Of a DNA stretch of 64,000 nucleotides, positions 61,394 through 64,000 are shown one piece after another. Source of the DNA: Bacillota bacterium (GTDB lineage: Bacteria; Bacillota; Clostridia; Acetivibrionales; DTU013); contig JAEXNT010000042.1 in assembly GCA_023439545.1 (NCBI GenBank), positions 183,512-247,511 on the forward strand, given 5' to 3'. A program made the translations under genes and the position numbers. The notes beneath the pieces were generated by a model. It worked only from the letters and a program-made list of their open reading frames with translations, had not been told where the DNA came from and ran no database searches. Position 1 is the stretch's first letter. Each line of letters starts with the position of its first letter.

Positions 61394-63169
61394 ATGAAAC
61401 TTAAAAATTTAAAGAAAAGCGATTTAACATTACTAAAAAGAGCTTTAAAATATGTGTTTTTATATAAACTGAAATTCTCTTTGGCTTTATTATGTATTTT
61501 AAGTGGAATAGGGATAGGTATAGCTCAGCCTCTGTTTTGGGGCAAAATATTGGACAGCTTGTTTCGGAAAGACATTGAAACCGCCGCAATTTATATAGTT
61601 TACAGTTTGTTATTAGGTATTCTTGTAAACGTAATAGCCTTATATCAGTCTTGTATTTTCGCTTCAGTAAACCAGAATATAATGTTCGATTTAAAGAATG
61701 ATATGTATAGAACTATGCTGGAACTTCCTGTAAAGGCGTACGATGATATGAGCAACGGGGAACTGATGTCCAGATTACACGGTGATGCTGCAACAGTTGC
61801 AAATGCAGTTACAGGAACGTTGGTGAACACTATTGTTGAGCTTATACGCCTTATAGTTATAGGAATAACAGTGTTCGCAATAAATATCAAATTAGCTTTA
61901 ATAGTTATATTTACTTTCCCGGTCTCGTTTTTAATATATAGTAAGTACGTGAAAAAAATCAGAACAAGCAATAAGCAGGTATCAGATCTAAATGATAGAT
62001 ATTTCAGCGATTCAGCGCAAACTATCTGGGGTATTAGGGAAATAAAAAGTCTCGGAATAAAAAAAGAAAAATTTGATTCTTTTTTTAAACTGGCGAATAA
62101 GTTGAAGAAAATGATAGTAAATGTAATAATGCTAAATGCCAAATCACAGGCATTATCAAATACCTTAGTCGTTTTTTCGCAGATGGCAGTGGCTTTTATA
62201 GGAGGGCTGTTTGTTGTAAATGGTTCCTTGGATATAAAATATTTTATTGCTTTTTACTCATACTCTAGCCAGTTCTCAGGCTCAATCATGTATATAAGCA
62301 GAATAAATATTGATTTGCAGCAAGTCATGAACTCAATTGAAAGGATATTCCTACTAATTGACGGGCTTTCGTACGAAACTGAAAAATTCGGTGAAAAAAA
62401 TTGCAATAGTATTAATGGCGATATAAAGTTCGAAAATGTAACTTTTGGCTATGGTAATGATTTAAATGTACTTGATGATATTACTATTAATATACCGGGG
62501 AAAAGCAAAACAGCAATAGTTGGAAGCAGTGGTAGCGGTAAAACTACGTTGTTCAATTTACTGCTAAAGTTTTATGATCCATCTGAAGGTCATATATTAG
62601 TCGATGGCATTGATATAAATGACATTAAAGAAGATGATTTACGAAAACTGATTTCTGTTGTAAGGCAAGAGCCTGTTTTATTTTTAATGTCGATAAAAGA
62701 CAACCTATTACTTGCAAATCCCAATGCATCTCAAGAGGAAATAGAGGAGGCCTGTCGGAAAGCTTTTATATATGATTTTATAGAATCTTTACCTAACAAG
62801 TATGATTCAGTAATTGGTGAAAACGGCGTAAATCTTTCTGGCGGACAAAGACAGAGAATCGCAATAGCCAGAGTTTTATTGAAAAAGTCAAAAATAGTAC
62901 TTTTTGACGAGGCCTCCTCTTCTCTGGACAATGAATCCCAATTCTATATAAAAAAGGCGATTGATGCTGTGGCTGGCGACTGTACCGTAGTAATAATTGC
63001 ACATAGACTTTCAACAATAATTGAATCAGACATTATATATGTATTGGATAAAGGGAAAGTAGCAGGTTGCGGGAAACATCGTTCTTTAATAAAAACAAAT
63101 AAAATATATAAAAAGCTTTATGAGGCTGAGGTAGATCTATTAAATGATAATTGCAGGGAAGTGATTTGA
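61394..63169 (+). CDS. ABC exporter with fused membrane and ATPase domains
   Basis: 591-residue half-size exporter of the peptide/lipid/multidrug type. Six spans fill about 25-310. The ATPase domain has Walker A VGSSGSGKTTL (about 376-386), signature NLSGGQRQR (about 480), Walker B IVLFDEASSSLD and the switch His in AHRLS. There is no N-terminal C39 peptidase domain, so any leader peptide would have to be cut by another enzyme. The start follows AAGGA. Much lower GC than the preceding operons. The next gene codes for a subtilisin-like protease, which makes peptide export the best guess. Confidence 0.88.
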   Translation: MKLKNLKKSDLTLLKRALKYVFLYKLKFSLALLCILSGIGIGIAQPLFWGKILDSLFRKDIETAAIYIVYSLLLGILVNVIALYQSCIFASVNQNIMFDLKNDMYRTMLELPVKAYDDMSNGELMSRLHGDAATVANAVTGTLVNTIVELIRLIVIGITVFAINIKLALIVIFTFPVSFLIYSKYVKKIRTSNKQVSDLNDRYFSDSAQTIWGIREIKSLGIKKEKFDSFFKLANKLKKMIVNVIMLNAKSQALSNTLVVFSQMAVAFIGGLFVVNGSLDIKYFIAFYSYSSQFSGSIMYISRINIDLQQVMNSIERIFLLIDGLSYETEKFGEKNCNSINGDIKFENVTFGYGNDLNVLDDITINIPGKSKTAIVGSSGSGKTTLFNLLLKFYDPSEGHILVDGIDINDIKEDDLRKLISVVRQEPVLFLMSIKDNLLLANPNASQEEIEEACRKAFIYDFIESLPNKYDSVIGENGVNLSGGQRQRIAIARVLLKKSKIVLFDEASSSLDNESQFYIKKAIDAVAGDCTVVIIAHRLSTIIESDIIYVLDKGKVAGCGKHRSLIKTNKIYKKLYEAEVDLLNDNCREVI

Positions 63170-63200
63170 TATAAATGCTGATAGAAAGGTTAGGATAGTT

Positions 63201-63869
63201 TTGATTGATAGCGGTATAAGCGAAAAAATACCTGACCTTAGTAATTATGTAGTACATTCTACAGGCTTCGATATTAACAGCGAGGGCTATATATCAGAAA
63301 ATGCCACTATGCCTGTTAGAAACCTGCATGGTACAACGGTAGCTTTAATAATACGCCATATATGTAGTGATGTTGAGTTTATAAGTATAAATATTCTTGA
63401 TGAAAACTTGTCGTCAGATGGACGGGTGCTTATATATGCACTCAGAAAGGTATTTGACTACAAACCGGACATCATCCATATGAGTCTGGGTACCTTGAAA
63501 AAGAGATATATATTTCCGCTAAGTAAGATTGCAAAGGAAGCAAAAAGACAAAATATCCATATTGTTGCAGCTTCTGAAAATTCCGGAGAGGTTTCATATC
63601 CTGCTTGTTTAAAAAATGTATTTGGCGTTAAATCAGCAAATTTTGATGACTATATGCAATATTTTTATAAAGAAGGTTTTTTCTATGCTCCCGGAGGAAC
63701 TGAAGGCGTAGACAGCATTCAAAAAATACCTTGCATAAAAAATACCAGAGGGACAAGTCTGTCAGCAGCTTATATATCCGGGCATCTGGCGCGAATATTG
63801 AAGGACAATAATTCAATTTCATTTAAGGAAACCGAGGAGGCTTTAATTCAGAATCAATTAGAAAAATAA
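63201..63869 (+). CDS. Small subtilisin-like (S8) protease without signal peptide
   Basis: About 222 residues with the full S8 triad: Asp3 in IDSGI, His43 in LHGTTVALI, Ser186 in GTSLSAAYISGH, and the oxyanion Asn127 in AASENSG. The start is uncertain: TTG at 63201 is the only usual start codon between the upstream stop (63162) and the catalytic Asp, with GAAAGG eleven bases before. The frame runs back to 63165 (FDINADRKVRIVL), which looks like genuine family sequence, so an unusual start there is possible. It has no signal peptide or pro-domain, hence cytoplasmic. Next to an exporter lacking a peptidase domain, a leader-peptidase role like cytosolic LanP enzymes is likely. Confidence 0.8.
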   Translation: MIDSGISEKIPDLSNYVVHSTGFDINSEGYISENATMPVRNLHGTTVALIIRHICSDVEFISINILDENLSSDGRVLIYALRKVFDYKPDIIHMSLGTLKKRYIFPLSKIAKEAKRQNIHIVAASENSGEVSYPACLKNVFGVKSANFDDYMQYFYKEGFFYAPGGTEGVDSIQKIPCIKNTRGTSLSAAYISGHLARILKDNNSISFKETEEALIQNQLEK

Positions 63870-64000
63870 TATAAAAGACTAACTATTAAAAGTCAATACC
63901 CAAATGACTAAGAAGCAACAATGCTTTTTAGTATAAATGTGAACCTTGATAATTGCATGACGAATAAAGTGCCTCAAAGAGCCACTTTAGAAAGAAGAAC
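63870..64000. other. Region after the protease gene, cut by window end
   Basis: 131 bp with no supported gene. A hairpin at 63966-63988 (AAAGTG/CACTTT outside, CTC/GAG inside) lies in it. A frame from ATG 63957 is open to the window end but has no ribosome binding site. Confidence 0.4.

Noticed and set aside
63957..64000. Open frame from ATG 63957 to the window end as the next gene of the peptide cluster
   Set aside because: No ribosome binding site before it, and a hairpin overlaps it; only 14 codons are visible.
1..64000. tRNA, rRNA, CRISPR arrays and riboswitches
   Set aside because: Looked for direct-repeat arrays, tRNA-like cloverleaf ends and known leader patterns; none was convincing.

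Overview
The window reads as a chromosomal segment of a saccharolytic anaerobic Firmicute, most likely a Clostridia member of the Lachnospirales/Oscillospirales kind. The reasons are strong purine-rich ribosome binding sites, lipoprotein solute-binding proteins with Gram-positive lipoboxes, YesM/LytS plus YesN two-component systems, AraC regulators, ABC sugar importers that lack their own ATPase, and a decayed S-layer protein. No rRNA, tRNA or CRISPR array was seen. The species cannot be named from this sequence alone.

Layout. (1) 1-2.4 kb: the end of a CUT1 sugar importer (permease, binding protein) closed by a terminator. (2) 2.5-15.05 kb, plus strand: a glycan-use operon with an AraC regulator, a GH35 beta-galactosidase-like enzyme, a GH30 enzyme, a CUT1 binding protein with two permeases, an (alpha/alpha)6-barrel glycosidase, and a one-piece fusion of a GH65 disaccharide phosphorylase with a beta-phosphoglucomutase. 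(3) 15.1-25.25 kb, minus strand: a phosphodiesterase-like enzyme, a 3-hydroxyisobutyrate-dehydrogenase-like enzyme, a sulfonate/nitrate-type ABC importer with two different permeases and two different ATPases, a GntR/UTRA regulator, a TauE/SafE anion exporter and two half-size chromate-type transporters. A LarA-type racemase (minus) and a threonine-aldolase-like PLP enzyme (plus) lie next to it. This looks like uptake of an organic oxyanion compound (sulfonate, sulfate ester or phosphonate) with export of the inorganic anion. (4) 28.6-32.6 kb: a ChvE/MmsA/MmsB-type CUT2 monosaccharide importer.

(5) 32.6-38.0 kb: an island with serine recombinase debris and other gene remnants, then an intact LemA / DUF2207 / DUF4428-SHOCT / small zinc-ribbon set, then a broken S-layer protein. 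(6) 38.1-43.3 kb: a sugar-sensing set made of a membrane-anchored binding protein, a LytS/YesM kinase, a YesN regulator and a XylF-like binding protein, resembling the XylFII-LytS-YesN xylose system of clostridia. (7) 43.3-51.2 kb, minus strand: a CUT1 importer with a trehalase-like glycosidase, a uroporphyrinogen-decarboxylase-family protein, an SDR and a Dabb protein. A YesM/YesN pair is transcribed divergently at 51.4-54.9 kb. (8) 55.1-61.1 kb: a serine hydrolase, an AraC regulator and a fourth CUT1 importer. (9) 61.2-64 kb: clearly AT-richer DNA with an ABC exporter followed by a small subtilisin-like protease without a signal peptide, cut off by the window end. It resembles the export and leader-cleavage part of a ribosomal-peptide (RiPP) cluster.

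How they work together. Regions 2, 6, 7 and 8 each pair a local sensor or regulator with a binding protein and permeases. All four CUT1 sets lack an ATPase and probably share one encoded elsewhere. In all five operons where the binding-protein gene precedes the membrane genes, a strong hairpin sits just after the binding-protein gene, a likely means of making more binding protein than permease. The least explained parts are the oxyanion cluster, the LemA/DUF2207 island and the AT-rich exporter/protease pair.
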